Shown piece by piece: positions 42,533-54,357 of a DNA stretch of 64,000 bases. Position 1 is the first letter of the stretch, and every line of letters begins with the position of its first letter. The position numbers and the translations under genes are program-made. This DNA is from Orientallactaga sibirica (taxonomy: Eukaryota > Chordata > Mammalia > Rodentia > Dipodidae): contig JAEOAD010000018.1 in assembly GCA_036365145.1 (NCBI GenBank), positions 7,830,001 through 7,894,000 on the forward strand, given 5' to 3'. The notes beneath the pieces were generated by a model, which worked only from the letters and a program-made list of their open reading frames with translations, was not told where the DNA came from and searched no databases.

Positions 42533-43888
42533 AACATAACCCCCCAAGTGATGGTCTTAGAAGGTCAGATATTTGAGAGATGATTATATCATGAGGGTTG
42601 GGTCCTCATGAATGGGATTATTGTCATATATATGAAAATAAAAATATGTAGACAACACATATATATCTATATTACATATATGTAAATTTCCACATTTATG
42701 GATATATACAAATATATTGACATAAATCTATTATGTCTAAACAATATCTAAGCACATCATGTACACATCAAAATATATATATCAGCTTACATATAGCCAT
42801 TGTCTCCCAGACATAGTGTCAGCAGCTTCCACTTATTGCCACTTTAGTTGAAATAGTAAAGTCCCAGACAACCGAACAATGCATGAAAAGAATTACTCTT
42901 TCTGTTTGCAGCAGACTAATACTAAGTGCCACACAGGTGATACTATCATGTGAAATTTGCAACCATTTTGCAAAGGATATAAAGTAATTATTCCTATTTT
43001 ACTATGAACCTGACACTCATACGAGCAATTTTCCTAGAGTCATACCACCAAAGTTCTCAGCCACATTCAGTGAAATACCTTTGCTTGAAATTTAGAATAT
43101 AATTTCCCAAACTTTTCAGAGAGAAGCCTCAAGGCATGTATTTCTTTGACTCCATAGTTTGTTTTCTTGGATGCCCCCAGCCTCTGATCATCTGGTGTGA
43201 GTAGTACTAACAACTCAGGATGTATATGTGGACTAGAGGCTTTCAGATATAGACTGTGGAGGGGCTGGCTTGATGCCACTCAAGGGGAAGCTACAGGTGG
43301 GATACTGTTTCACCCATCAGTCATACAAACAAGCCAATTCTGGCCACAGATCACAAACTCTCACCAGTCAGTTTCTTTAATGACTTGTTAAATTTCCTCT
43401 GCATGCTCCCAGAAAGTCACATTCTCTGGAAAGCTCTGTAGCTCTAGCCACAATCCACACCAACAGCACCTGGATTCTTGGCCTGAAGCCAAGTCCTAGT
43501 CTTCAACATTGTATAAGAAGGTCTGCATGGCTCTAAAGTGTCTGAGCCATTCAAGGTAGTGTGAAGGCCTTAGCCCATTGTCGACTAGCTGGTCATTACC
43601 CATGCAGAAAGCCTTGGAGGTGTTCCAGTGCCAGGAGTCTAGTATTTCCTTTTAAAACTTAAAAAGAAACCTTTGTTCAAATGAAACCTTAAACAGGAGT
43701 GAAGATACTTTAGCACAGGACTGTTCAGGTTGAAGCAAGACTGGAGGCCCAGGTCCACTTCAGCCTCTCTCTCCAACAATGCTCCTGGAGTCAATTCCAA
43801 GAATCCTTGGAGATCTTCAGAGCATCACTAAAGTTCTCTGACATGGTTCAGCCCAGCCCAGCTCATTTACTTTAGTGATAAGAAACAA
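42533..43888. other. unassigned sequence
   Basis: AT-rich to about 42,790, more mixed after that. No repeat family, RNA gene or convincing ORF recognised. Confidence 0.5.
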
Positions 43889-43891
43889 AAA

Positions 43892-44140
43892 TAAAGAGCT
43901 GGGAAGATGGCTTAGCAATTAATGTGCTTGTTTGAAAGCTCTCTCTAACCTTGATCATCACCAGCACCCATGTAAAGCAGATATAAGTGGTGTATGCCTT
44001 TGTGATAGTCTGGTATTCACTTGCAGTTGCAAGAGACCCTATATCAGAAAGGGTAGAAGAGCACAGACACCTCGAGGTTGTCCTCTGACCTCCACACACA
44101 CACCAAGACAACTCCCATACATAGAGACACACATAAATAA
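43892..44140 (+). mobile_element. B4-like SINE (ID/B1 chimera)
   Basis: The head 'gagctgggaagatggcttagcaattaatgtg' is ID-like. The right part, 'cagacacctcgaggttgtcctctgacctccacacacac' and 'cacataaataaatac', is the B1-derived end typical of rodent B4. Diverged. Confidence 0.7.
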
Positions 44141-44149
44141 ATACACATT

Positions 44150-44363
44150 AAAATATTTTATTTTTATTTATTTATGGGGGGAGGGAGAGGAAGAGGCAGC
44201 TATATAGAGAAAATAGGTGCACCAGGGCCTCCAGCCACTGCAAAGGAACTCCAGCTGCATGTGTCACCTTGTGCATCTGGCTTACATGGGTCCTGGGAAA
44301 TCAAACCTGAGTCCTTTGGCTTTGCAGGCAAATGCCTTAACCACTAAGCCATCTCTCCAGCCC
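44150..44363 (-). mobile_element. tRNA-derived SINE, short form
   Basis: Antisense, inserted in the A-rich tail of the B4-like element: '(TTTTA)n' tail, 'ccagggcctccagccactgcaaaggaactccagctgc', ending 'ttaaccactaagccatctctccagccc'. Confidence 0.93.
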
Positions 44364-44417
44364 ATAAATAAACTTTAAAGACATTATTAACATATTTCTT
44401 ATAAAAAAAAAAAAAAA

Positions 44418-44929
44418 GTGAGAGTGACACATGGAGTGAGTGGCCAGAGCTCCAGTTCATTCCCCATCTATCAGTTCCCTCATCCTGGTATTGCTGCTGC
44501 TGGCTTGGGGCAGCCTGGACCCCACTTGTGTGCTGTTGAAGCAGGCCTTTTGTTCTGGCTTCCTGCCAGACACTGGATCCCCAACTCCCTGTTCCCCTGA
44601 GCCAGAGGGTGTGTGGGCCACTGTGGGAGTTGGCCTTTAGCTGCTGGCTTCCCAGATTCCTGGCTCCTCGTTCTCCAACCCCTGGTTCTGCCATGCTGAA
44701 GTATGTGCACAAATGGAGTGAGTAGGCCTGAGCTCCCAGTTCCCCACCTCCCAGTTCCTCAGCTGCTGTTGATATACTTGAAACCTCCACAGTATGTGCT
44801 TCTGTGGTTATAACCTCATCCGGTTCACATTTAAAACAGAAGACTCACTGTAGATCCTACAAGGACAAATCCATGTTTCCTACACAATAAAATAAGACTT
44901 TTACCCCAAGATTGGTAGACTACAACACA

Positions 44930-45006
<77 letters not shown>

Positions 45007-45050
45007 GAAGGAAGGAAGGGGAGATCTCCACCAAGATTCCTAGTCCCACA
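44418..45050 (+). promoter_or_regulatory. L1 5'UTR with repeated block and GAAA tract
   Basis: 'atggagtgagtggcc..agctcc' at 44,431 recurs as 'atggagtgagtaggcctgagctcc' at 44,713 (282 bases apart). Shares blocks with the 5'UTR at 11,598 ('ggttataacc', 'ttcacatttaaaacagaa'). Ends in a (GAAA)n run (44,931-45,005) and (GGAA)n just before ORF1. Confidence 0.72.
44931..45020 (+). repeat. (GAAA)n/(GGAA)n microsatellite
   Basis: Pure GAAA units, then GGAA units, inside the L1 5'UTR. At the same place the copy at 12,260 has only 'caacaacaacaaaaaa', so the tract expanded here. Confidence 0.95.
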
Positions 45051-46470
45051 ATGGAACCCTCAAATAAAAACAGAGAAAACAACAGAAATTGAACCCCAAA
45101 ATGCAAAAAAAGGAAAAAAAGTAAAAGAAAGCTATGTAACCCTGATCAAGCAAATTGCTGAACTGGAAGCAAATCATCAAAAAAAAAAAAATCATATAAA
45201 TGAAATTGAGCAGATAGATCTCTTAGAGGACAGCTATTTTCACTATGCTTAACTTAGTTGAAGAAAACTGGAGAGGCCTCAAAAAAGAGATAAATGAATT
45301 GAAGGTGAGTCAACAAATAGAGGATCTCAATAACCAGATGATTAGATTAATGAAGACATGATCAAATACAAGAATAAATTCTAGAAGGAATCAAGAAAAT
45401 CAGAACTCAACCTGAAATTATACCCCAGAGAAGAGATGGACATGATGCAAAGAAACATAATGGAAAATAAAAATCAAATACAGTTTTAAAAACCTCTCTA
45501 GAATCCCTCACTCACAGAGTCATTCATGTGGAAGACAGAAACTCTGAGCTGGAAGACATGACAGAAGAAATTAATCCAAGTCCAGAAACTTTGCTAAGTT
45601 CAAAAATCACGTAAATAGAATATGAGGGAATGGTGGGATACTGTAAGATGATCAAACATCTGGATCATGGGTATACTAGAAGGGGAAGAAATCCAGGCCA
45701 GAGGCATAGAGAACATATTTTTAAAAATCTTTGAAGAAAAATTTCCTAATTTCAAAAAAAGAGAAACCCATCTAGATGCAAGGAGCACACAAAACACCAA
45801 ACAGACAGGACCAAAGAAGAAACTGTCTAAGGCACATCATAGTTAAAACTCCTGGGCTGCAGAGATGGCTTGGCGATTAAGGCACCTGCCTACCAAGCCT
45901 AAGAATGCCGTTCCAATCTCCAGGTCCCACGTTTAGACAGACGCAAAAAGTAACACAAGGGCACAATGCCACACTTGCCCACAAGGGGGCACACGTGTCC
46001 AGAGTTGGTTCACAGTGGCTGAGAGTCTTCTATTCTCTCTCTCCCTATCCCTCTACATCTCTCTCTGTGTCTCTCTTAAATAATTAAAACAAAAATAAAC
46101 TCATAACAATGAAAACAGAGTACTAAAAGCAGTAAGAGAGAAACAACTCATTGCATATAAAGGTAATTCCATCAGAATCACCTCAGATTTCTCAAGGGAA
46201 ATCCTGAAAGCCAGAACAGAATGGAGCACTTCAAAGTTTAAAAAAACTATGGTTACCAACCCAACCTACTATACTCAGAGAAAGTACCCCTCATAATAGA
46301 TGGTGAAAAGAAAAATTTTGATGGAAAAAGTAAGCTCTGTGATTATATGAACACAAAGTCAAACCTACAGAGAATACTTCAGAGAGCATTCCACACAGAA
46401 GAGTCAAACAACCAATCTCAAAAGCCAATAGAAGAAGATCGCAATAGCCAAAACTAGAGCAGGCTGAATA
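45051..46470 (+). pseudogene. L1 ORF1 pseudogene
   Basis: Starts MEPSNKNRENNRN at 45,051. The coiled-coil region (about 45,150-45,400), the HVEDRNSELEDMTEEI-like segment at about 45,525 and the C-terminal domain (about 46,190-46,430) are recognisable with stops. Split by a SINE at 45,853. Confidence 0.8.
45853..46097 (+). mobile_element. tRNA-derived SINE, long form
   Basis: 'gggctgcagagatggcttggcgattaagg' with 'gcacaatgccacacttgcccacaagggggc' and a CT-rich tract. Target duplication short or decayed (TAAAACTC / TAAACTC). Confidence 0.92.
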
Positions 46471-46517
46471 AAGTAAAAAGCCCAAGATAGTACCAAACCA
46501 CATAAAGTACCCCATCA

Positions 46518-48637
46518 TGGTAGGGATTAAATCAAACCTCACAATTATAACCTTAAATATTAATGGGCCTTACTCACCCACTAAATGACATAAGTTAACA
46601 GGGTGTATCAGAAGAATGGGCCCTTTTATCTGCTGTCTTCAAGGAAGCCACCTCATCACTAAAGACAGATACCTCCTCAGGGTGAAGGGATGGAAAATGA
46701 TATTCCAAGCAAATGGAAGTAAGAAACAAGCAGGTGTTGTTAATGTCATAAAATAGGCTTCAAACCAAAAGTAATCAGAAAGGACAAAAAAGGCCATTGC
46801 TTACTCATCAAGGGAATGATCCAACATGAGGACATCCCAATCATAAATCTATATGCACAAAACATAGGTGCATCACAGTTTATAGAACAAAACCTACTTG
46901 ACAACAAAACAGAAATAAACTCCAGCACCATCATGGTTGAGGACTTTAGTACTCTACTATCATCAATAGACCAATCACTGAACCAGAAAATCAACGAGGG
47001 AACAATATAACTCAACAACACCACAGATCAGCTAGATCTAATAGACATCTATAGAACATTCCACCCCAATTCTACAGAATACATAATCTCAGCATCCCAG
47101 AGAAACTTCTCTGAATTGATCATATGTTAGGCCATAAAGCATGCCTCCAAAAATTCAGGAAAATTGAAGTAACTTCCTGCATCATATCAGATCACAATGC
47201 TTAAAGCTAGAAATTAACAAGAGACACATCAGGAATTCCACCAGCTCCTAGAGACTGAAAAGCACACTTTAAAAAATGAATGGGTTGTGGAAGAAATTAA
47301 AAAAATGTAAAATTTCTAGAATTGAATGAGAATGCAAACATAGCTTACCAAAACTTATGGGAAACAATGAAGGTGGTCCTGAGGGGAAAATTCATAGCAT
47401 TAAATGCCTTCATAACAAAGACAGAGATCACAAATTAATAACCTAACTATCCACCTAAAAGCATTGGAAAAGTAAGAAGAATCCAACCCTAAGAACTCCA
47501 GATGGAAAGAAATAATCAAGATCAGAGCAGAAATTAATGAATCAGAAACTAAGAAAACAATTAAGAAAATTGATGAAATGAAGAGCTGGCTCTTTCAAAA
47601 AGTAAACAAGATTGATAAACCCTTGGCCAATGTGATCAAACAAAAGGGAAGTCTCAAATTAACAAAATCAGAAATGGAAAGGGAGAGGTCCCAACAGACA
47701 TCAAGAAAGTTGGAAGGATCATCAGGACATACTTTCAAAACCTCTACTCCACAAACTTGAATAATCTGGAAGAAATGGATGAATTCCTAGACACATACCA
47801 TCTACCCACACTAACTCACAGCAGACTAATCTATGCAAACCTATCATGTACATTGATAGTGAAAAGGAAATAAAAAACTTCCCCCAAAAGAAAAGTCCAG
47901 GACCAGATGGCTTCTTGGCCAAATTCTATCAAGCCTTTATTGAAGAACTAAACTTCAAATTTTGCAAACTGTTTCACATAATCGGAGAACAGGGAATGCT
48001 CCCCAACTCCTTTTATGAAGGTAGCATCACACTAATACCAATACAGACAGAGATATAAGAAAACTATAGACCTATATCCCTGATGAACTTAGAGGCAAAG
48101 ATCTTGAACAAAATCCTTGGAAACCAAATTTAACAACACTTTAAAAACATTATCCACCTTGATCAAGCAGGGATGCTGGGATGGTTCAATATATGGAAAT
48201 AGATCCATGTAATGCACCACAGAAATAAACTTAATTACAAGAACCACGTGATCATTTCAAAAGATGCAGAGAAGGCCTTTGACAAAATACAGCATCACTT
48301 CATGATCAAAGTGCTGGAGAGAATGAGATTGGGAACAAGACAGGGGTGCCCACTCTCTCCACAGCTCTTCAACATATTTCTAGAAGTCCTAGTCCAAGCA
48401 ATAAGATAGGAGAATGAAATAAAGATATAAATTGGAGGGCTGAAGAGATGGCTTGGCAGTTAAAGTGCCTGCCTGCCAAGTCTAAGAACACCCATTCGAT
48501 TCTCCAGGTCCCACTTTTAACCAGTCATAAAGTGACGCAAGAGCTCAATGCCACACTTGCCCATAAGGGGGCACATGCATCTGGAGTTTGTCCACAGTGG
48601 CTAAATGGCCCTGGCTTGCCCATTCTCTGTATCTCTG

Positions 48638-48682
<45 letters not shown>

Positions 48683-48775
48683 AAAAAGGGAAGAACTCAA
48701 ACTATCCCTATTTGCCGATGACATGATTCTATACAGAACTGACCCAAAAGTTTCCACCTCAAAACTTCTAAAGGT
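46518..48775 (+). pseudogene. L1 ORF2 pseudogene, ends after FADD
   Basis: ATG at 46,518 gives MVGIKSNLTIITLNINGPY, the clearest ORF2 start in the window. Endonuclease (about 46,620-47,160), linker (MKSWLFQKVNKIDKPLANVIK at 47,578), RT entry (FPQKKSPGPDGFLAKFYQAF at about 47,879), [14 protein letters not shown] at about 48,261, [13 protein letters not shown] at about 48,339 and FADD at 48,711-48,722. A large part between the [12 protein letters not shown] and RQGCPLSP blocks is shortened ([19 protein letters not shown] is missing). Confidence 0.86.
48437..48690 (+). mobile_element. tRNA-derived SINE, long form
   Basis: 'ggctgaagagatggcttggcagttaaagtg', body 'gagctcaatgccacacttgcccataaggggg' and a long (CT)n tract (48,640-48,679). 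Inserted just before the ORF2 FADD box. Confidence 0.93.
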
Positions 48776-48779
48776 GGAA

Positions 48780-48945
48780 CTGGAGAGATGGCTTCAGAGT
48801 TAAGGAGCCTGCTAAGCCTAAGAACTGGTTCCAATCTCCAGGTCCCACGTTTAGCCAGATGCAAAGTGATGCAAGGGCGCAATGCCGCACTTGCCCACAA
48901 GGGGCGCATGCATCTGGATTTCGTTCACAGCAGCTGAGAAACTGC
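48780..48945 (+). mobile_element. tRNA-derived SINE, long form, 3'-truncated
   Basis: Head and body intact ('gatgcaagggcgcaatgccgcacttgcccacaagggg') but it stops at 'cagctgagaaactgct' with no CT tract or A tail. It is fused directly to L1 3'UTR sequence. Confidence 0.9.
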
Positions 48946-49140
48946 TCTGGCCTGTAATTCCCACTACCAGTGAGCAGTTGCTACCCACAAATAGCTGTTG
49001 ATAGGAGAGAGCTACAAGTTTCCCAAAACAACACAGGATTCCGTCAAAGCACTTGTTTACCTGCCTGAGGTAAAAGATAAGACACCATATGCTGCCAGCA
49101 CAGAACATAAAGAGACCTGGCTAGAATACAGAAGAGTACT
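48946..49140 (+). other. L1 3'UTR fragment
   Basis: 'ctggcctgtaattcccactacc' to 'aagagacctggctagaatac' aligns with 8,893-9,100. Truncated at both sides. Confidence 0.8.
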
Positions 49141-49447
49141 CTGTGCTTGGATTTTCCAGTTTCATAAATGGTAGAAATAATTTTCTATTTTTTATAAGCT
49201 ATCAGTTCACAATATATTGTTATAGCAGTACAAATGAACCAAAACACCAAAACTCTCAGCTAGGATGTAGATATGGACAGAACTCAGAGTTCCTTACATT
49301 TAACATATGTTCAAGCTGCCACAAGACAATATTTATGGTTTTAAAAGTCAAAAAGTTCTCTTAATCATGGATAATTGTGTTTTTCCAATTTTCAGTTGTG
49401 ATTTTATCCTCTCCCCCCAAATCTGTCATTGATAGTCAAAGGAGATA
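49141..49447. other. unassigned sequence
   Basis: No repeat or gene recognised. Confidence 0.5.
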
Positions 49448-49660
49448 CTATAAGCACCGATGAGGAACTAAGAGAAAGAAGGGTAGATGCTCAGTTACAT
49501 CTATAAGCACTGATGAGGAGCTAAGAGAGAGAAGGGTAGATGCTCAGTTACATCTATAAGCACCAATGAGGAACTAAGAGAAAGAAGGGTAGATGCTCAG
49601 TTACATCTATAAGCACCGATGAGGAACTAAGAGAGAGAAGGGTAGATGTTCAGTTACATC
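49448..49660 (+). repeat. minisatellite, 4 copies of a 53-bp unit
   Basis: The unit 'taagcaccgatgaggaac...' starts at 49,451, 49,504, 49,557 and 49,610, exactly 53 bases apart, and each ends 'tcagttacatc'. Units differ at a few bases: 1 and 3 read AGAAAGAAG, 2 and 4 read AGAGAGAAG. Confidence 0.97.
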
Positions 49661-50645
49661 ACCCTCAAAAAGTAACATTCAATCGCTTTTCCCACAAAAT
49701 AAAAAAAGGAGATATGTGAGATTTTCTTTGTCCAGAATGTTGTCTATATTTGTCCCCCATCCATGGATCTTCTGGGACCTTTCATACTGTCTTCATCTGA
49801 GTTCCTTCCTGAAGCCATCTGAGAGACATGTCCCAGCTATAGCTGCATTTCTTTCTCCCACTTCTGCACTGATTCTTCCTTAAGTGCAGCATTAAGGTTT
49901 AATGCATCCATGAAGCACATTAACGAGCAAGTTTTGTTCAAATAACTGAATACGTTTCTTTAATTACTTTCCACATTTCACAACTATATGCTGCCTACTT
50001 TCTCATAGAAATTCTAGAATCTTATCAATATTAAGTTAAAGTCCAGCTCTGCTTGATCCTAACTGTGTGGCCTTAGCTAAGCCACTTAAATTCCCCAAAC
50101 TTTCTCATTCACAACCTGCAGTATCATAGGAAGACCATGAATTATGTGAGTACTATCTGATTTATGGGTGGTTCTGGAAAATAGCACTTACATTTTTTTC
50201 TGCTAAGTGATAAGCTCTTATTCACATGTATGGCATCAGTACTAGCACAGTAAACCTTTGTACTACTGATGACTTGCTTGACAGTTTTTGTCTGGTTGAA
50301 TAAGCAAAAGAACTAATGAACACATGCACACATTATCAAGGATATAACCTGCTATCTAATAAGAATTAATTTTTGAGAATACCCTTGAAGACTGCCTCTT
50401 TGGTGTATAGTAGAGGATACTTACTAGTTATAAAGACTTGGTTGACTAGAACATGACCATCTTTTACCATATGCCCTCTTTACTCTGTCTCACCCAGCAT
50501 GGGTCACATAATATATGCTCATTTATTTATTTCAGCCTTTTCACAAATATTTATTGTGGGCCTGGTTTATTGAACTAAGTGAACTCTTATGTAGTGCAGA
50601 CCTATGAGAAACACATCTACTGCCATCTTTATCAGAAGCAGCTCC

Positions 50646-50647
<2 letters not shown>
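49661..50647. other. single-copy-looking sequence
   Basis: No SINE, L1 or LTR motif recognised and no credible ORF. Confidence 0.5.

Positions 50648-50724
<77 letters not shown>
50648..50724 (+). repeat. (CT)n(CA)n microsatellite
   Basis: About 15 CT units followed by about 20 CA units. Compound dinucleotide tract with Z-DNA potential in the CA part. Confidence 0.97.
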
Positions 50725-50725
<1 letters not shown>

Positions 50726-52499
50726 CTTGAAATTGGCCCTGCCCATTTGAGATCTCAGGTTCCCTCCATGCAAGCTAATGATGCACAAGGTCACTTGGCT
50801 TTGGGGGAAAGTACAATATATAGAGGGTAGAAGATAGGTATGGGCAGCTTCATCTATGCCACTATGGAGAGGTCTTCCTCCATGTCAGGAGGAGACTTTC
50901 TAATGCTTTGCCTATTTTGGAGTCGCCATGCTACAGTAAGTAACCCCTCACCCATGTTCTGTAAGAAAATCCATTAAGCTCATTGGTTTTAAATCAGCCT
51001 TTCATTTGTTGGGGGTGCCTTGCCTGGGGGAAGCACTGCTTGTTGGTTTCTCCCTGGAAAAGAGTTATCAAAACAACTCTTGTTGGAGACTGAATACACA
51101 TAGGTAGCCCTGTTCTTGTGGGACTTCCAATTTAGCAAAATACCTCTGCCTTAAGCAAGCAAATAATGAACAATTTAATGGCAATTATCACTGGAACCTT
51201 AAATGACAAACACCGAATATTATGGGGAGGGGGGGAGTCTTATATTGGATATAGTAGATCAGAGAAGACCTGACTTAAGAAGTGCTCAGACAAAATGAGG
51301 GAAGAAGGGAGGGAGGGGTGAAGGGAGTTTTTAATATCCTGAAAAGTCACCTCCTAATCCTTCCTGGAAAACCCCATTCATGTCAAGGTTCTTTATCATC
51401 AATCAATGATCATTCATAGATTCATGAAGTATAAACAAGCCTAGGCTCAAACTCATGAGCCTGTTTTTTACGCCTTTGATGAGTGTCTCCACTCTGCTAA
51501 GCTCATATTCCTCAGCTGAAGTAGCAACAGGGTATTGTTGGAGACTGCTATGGAAATGAAACACCAGGACATGTGGCACGGTACAGTCCTGTAGAGAGCA
51601 GTCAAAAATAGCCATTTATTATCCTAAGGAAGATCAACTGTTTCCTATTCAGAAGGAGCAGAAACTCATAGCTTTTAGGAAGTCAGCAGATATGGCATTC
51701 AGTTATGGGTCTCCCAAGTCAGACCTTCCACATAAAATGATAAGGTTCCACATATATTAAATGCTATAATGAGAAATATTGTACATAAGTGAACACAATA
51801 CTTTCCTTTAGGGTCCAGTATTGCCACTGTGGGAATTTCAGAGTAGAAAGGTGCAGAGGGGGAGCTTCATTATTTTAACAATTAACTTGGAGATCTTTAT
51901 TGAGCAAGGATGTAGCCCAGATTGTTCTGAAAGCTGAGTAGGATCCAAGAAATAAAGCAGGACTCTTTCCTTAGGTGGCTACTTTCTCCTTGAATCTCCC
52001 CCTACCCCAAAGCCAGCAGCCTGCATTCCTTTGTGGTAGGAGAATTCAAATTTGAAGAAAGTGTTTCCAAACATACCCCAGAGACCACAGCCCAGCTATT
52101 TTCATTGCTTTATAGGGAAATCTGTTCTTTTGATCAGCTACTCACCTTAGAACTCATCCATATTACTTAAACCCACGAAATAATTTCTACTTTGGTGTGG
52201 GAGGCACCAGAAACATTACCCTGCAGTATTTCAGGACATTAAACATCATAGGAAAATACTTCCTCTCAATGTAATAATAACCTAATAATAGAAACTAATT
52301 ATAGGAAGGTCAAGAAACAAGCATCCTGAACCAAATACACACCTTCAAGTTAGCCAGGCCTTCCGAAACTATCACACACTGAAACCTATTCATTAGCAGC
52401 TCAGTAAACCATTCCCAAGCACCTAGTAATAATAGCCACCCCTAGTGAGGATTTATCAAAACCACACCCTTATGGAAACCCCATAACATCTTTATGGAT
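50725..52499. other. single-copy-looking sequence
   Basis: No repeat family recognised. A short G run at 51,225-51,236. No ORF over 75 codons that looks coding. Confidence 0.5.
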
Positions 52500-52862
52500 A
52501 TAGGAATTATGATTGTTCTCACATGTATGTGTGTTTGTGTGTTATGTTGTATGGTGGTGTGTGTTATATGCACATGCATGCAGAGACCAGAGGAGAACAT
52601 TGGATTTCCTTCTTTATTTGTGTGTTTCCTTGAGAGAGAATCTCTCACTGATCCCATAGCTGCCATTTTCTTGGTCAAAGTGATTGACCAGTGAGCCCTC
52701 GCAATTCTCCAGTCTCTGCTCTTCATAAGAATGGGGTTACAGGCTTGCAGACCACTCCCAACTGTTTACAAAGGTGTGGGAAATAAAAGTCAAGGCAGAT
52801 CTGGCTCTTTCAGGCCATCATGCTTTGTAGTAAGCCCTCTTACCTCTGAGCCCCAACTATTC
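52500..52862 (-). mobile_element. B4-like SINE, antisense, diverged
   Basis: TG-rich left end, 'cagagaccagaggagaacattgg', 'gagagagaatctctcactgatcc', 'cagtgagccctcgcaattctccagtctctgctcttc', 'ggggttacaggcttgcagaccactccc', and the right end 'gccctcttacctctgagcccc'. The order matches an antisense ID/B1 chimera of the rodent B4 kind. Confidence 0.68.
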
Positions 52863-53329
52863 CCACTGGACAATGTGAGAACAAGGTCACAGGTAGAACT
52901 AGTGATTTCCTAAGTCCATCTAGGAAGTGATAGTCTCACCTTCACTCAGGCAGTCTATTGCTAGAATCCCTGGAACCAGCCACTATACTGCTTCGTATTC
53001 ACAGAGTATTGAAAAGGACATAAATGTGGTCGCTCTGGCCTGAAAATAAGATGTTCCCCACAGACTTATCTGTTTGGCACTTGGCACCCAGAGTATTGTT
53101 TTGAAAAGTTGTGGAACCTTTGGGACATATGGCCTAACTAGCAGAAGTGGGTCACTAGGGGTAGACCTTGAAGGTTATATCTGCTTCAGGTGATGGCAAA
53201 AGGGGGACCTGAGGAAAAGCAAAGCTGTGACACACCATTGTGATGTGCAACAGAAGAGAATTTCTAACGCCAGGGAGCCAGAGATTAGCCTGGAAAAATT
53301 GACAGAAAATTACCCTTTAAATTCTAGTA
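52863..53329. other. unassigned sequence
   Basis: Nothing recognised. Some resemblance to the end of an LTR near 53,060-53,240 is too weak to call. Confidence 0.45.
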
Positions 53330-53645
53330 CTATTTAAAAAAAATTATTGACAATCTCCATGCATATGCACATTTACTCTGATTATAACCTTCTCTTACCA
53401 CCTCCTTTGTCTCCCTTCCCCATCTCCATCTACTGAAGCCTCTCTTTTTTTCCAAATTGTTTCTCTTCTATTTTGATGTCATTTCTTTGTCCTCCATCAT
53501 CATCCATGACCATATGGCAATGGGCCAAATACTGCTCTGGCAACAATAGCCACTGTGAGGTCATAAATGCACTGATCACTGCGCCTAAAAGTGCATTATA
53601 AAGCACTCTTCCTCATCCTGGGAATCTTACATTCTTTCCATGAAG
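53330..53645 (-). mobile_element. old L1 3'UTR, antisense
   Basis: 'ttttgatgtcatttctttgtcctccatcatc' and 'gccactgtgaggtcataaatgcactg', ending 'ttacattctttcc', align as the reverse complement of 39,257-39,415 with many changes. Confidence 0.65.
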
Positions 53646-53760
53646 ATTCTTTTATTTTCATTTTTTATTAGTTATGTAGTTAGTGTGTATACAGTCATGC
53701 TGGTACCTCATTAGCCTCCTCCCTATCCCTCTTGCTTCTTCTTCCTTCCTTTTCTCTCTC
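53646..53760 (-). mobile_element. L1 3' end, antisense
   Basis: 'tttattagttatgtagttagtgtgtatacagtcatgctggtacc' is the reverse complement of the end of the L1 at 3,109 (about 9,760-9,810). Confidence 0.6.
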
Positions 53761-54194
53761 TCTCATAACATTGTATTTAAAACTCCAACTCAGAATTTAT
53801 GAAACCTCCATAAATAGACTTTATAATAACTGAATGGTATTTTACAGAGCATAATCTGTGTCAGATTTGATCTGACCCTCCTTTGTTTTTACAATGATAA
53901 AGGGAAGACCATTAAAAAAAAACAAACTATAGATGCCCCCTTTAGTTTGGATTAACTCATTGTAATAAGTTTCTAGGAATGGTATTACTATGTCAAAGCA
54001 TATTAATATTTCATAACTTATAATATACATTGTCCACATTCAATGGTTGTGTGCCAATGTATGTTGTTATCAGCATAACACAGGCAATTCCAAGTCAAAA
54101 CAACTTATCAATGAAGGGCATACTGTTGACTTCCTTATAATAAAATCAAACATTGCTTACCAATCTACCTGCTGTGTGGTATATCATGGTGTTT
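53761..54194. other. unassigned, possibly very old L1
   Basis: 'aagtttctaggaatggtattactatgtcaaag' resembles an antisense ancient mammalian L1 ORF2 phrase, but the match is weak. Confidence 0.3.
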
Positions 54195-54357
54195 TAAAAA
54201 ATATTTCATTTATTTAAAAGAGAGAGAGGAATAGGCAGGTAGAATGAGTGAATGGACATGCTAGGGCCTCTAGCCACTGTAAATGAACTACAGATACATG
54301 CGCCACCTTGTGCTTTAGGTGGGTACTGGGAAATCAAACCTAAGCCATATCTCCAGT
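54195..54357 (-). mobile_element. tRNA-derived SINE, short form, head-truncated
   Basis: T-rich tail, 'gctagggcctctagccactgtaaatgaactacagatac' and an abbreviated head ending 'aagccatatctccagtcc' (the usual 'ttaaccacta' part is missing). Approximate flanks ATGGTGTTTTA / ATGGTGTGTTTTA. Confidence 0.88.

Larger units (their letters stand above)
44418..48775 (+). mobile_element. L1 retrotransposon with monomer-type 5'UTR, 3'-disrupted
   Basis: 5'UTR 44,418-45,050, ORF1 remnant 45,051-46,470, ORF2 remnant 46,518-48,775, ending just after the reverse transcriptase catalytic box. Two long-form SINEs are inserted and a third truncates it. Everything after the FADD box is missing except a 3'UTR piece at 48,946. 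Confidence 0.88.

Noticed and set aside
44344..44790. 148-codon minus-strand frame
   Set aside because: Antisense of the GC-rich L1 5'UTR; no known antisense ORF matched, so not called, although an antisense ORF in an L1 5'UTR is known in primates.
49448..49660. CRISPR-like array
   Set aside because: Units are directly tandem without spacers, in a mammalian genome; it is a minisatellite.
50541..50830. Open frames on both strands with Cys-Val or Ser-Leu/His-Thr repeats
   Set aside because: Direct translation of the CT/CA microsatellite.
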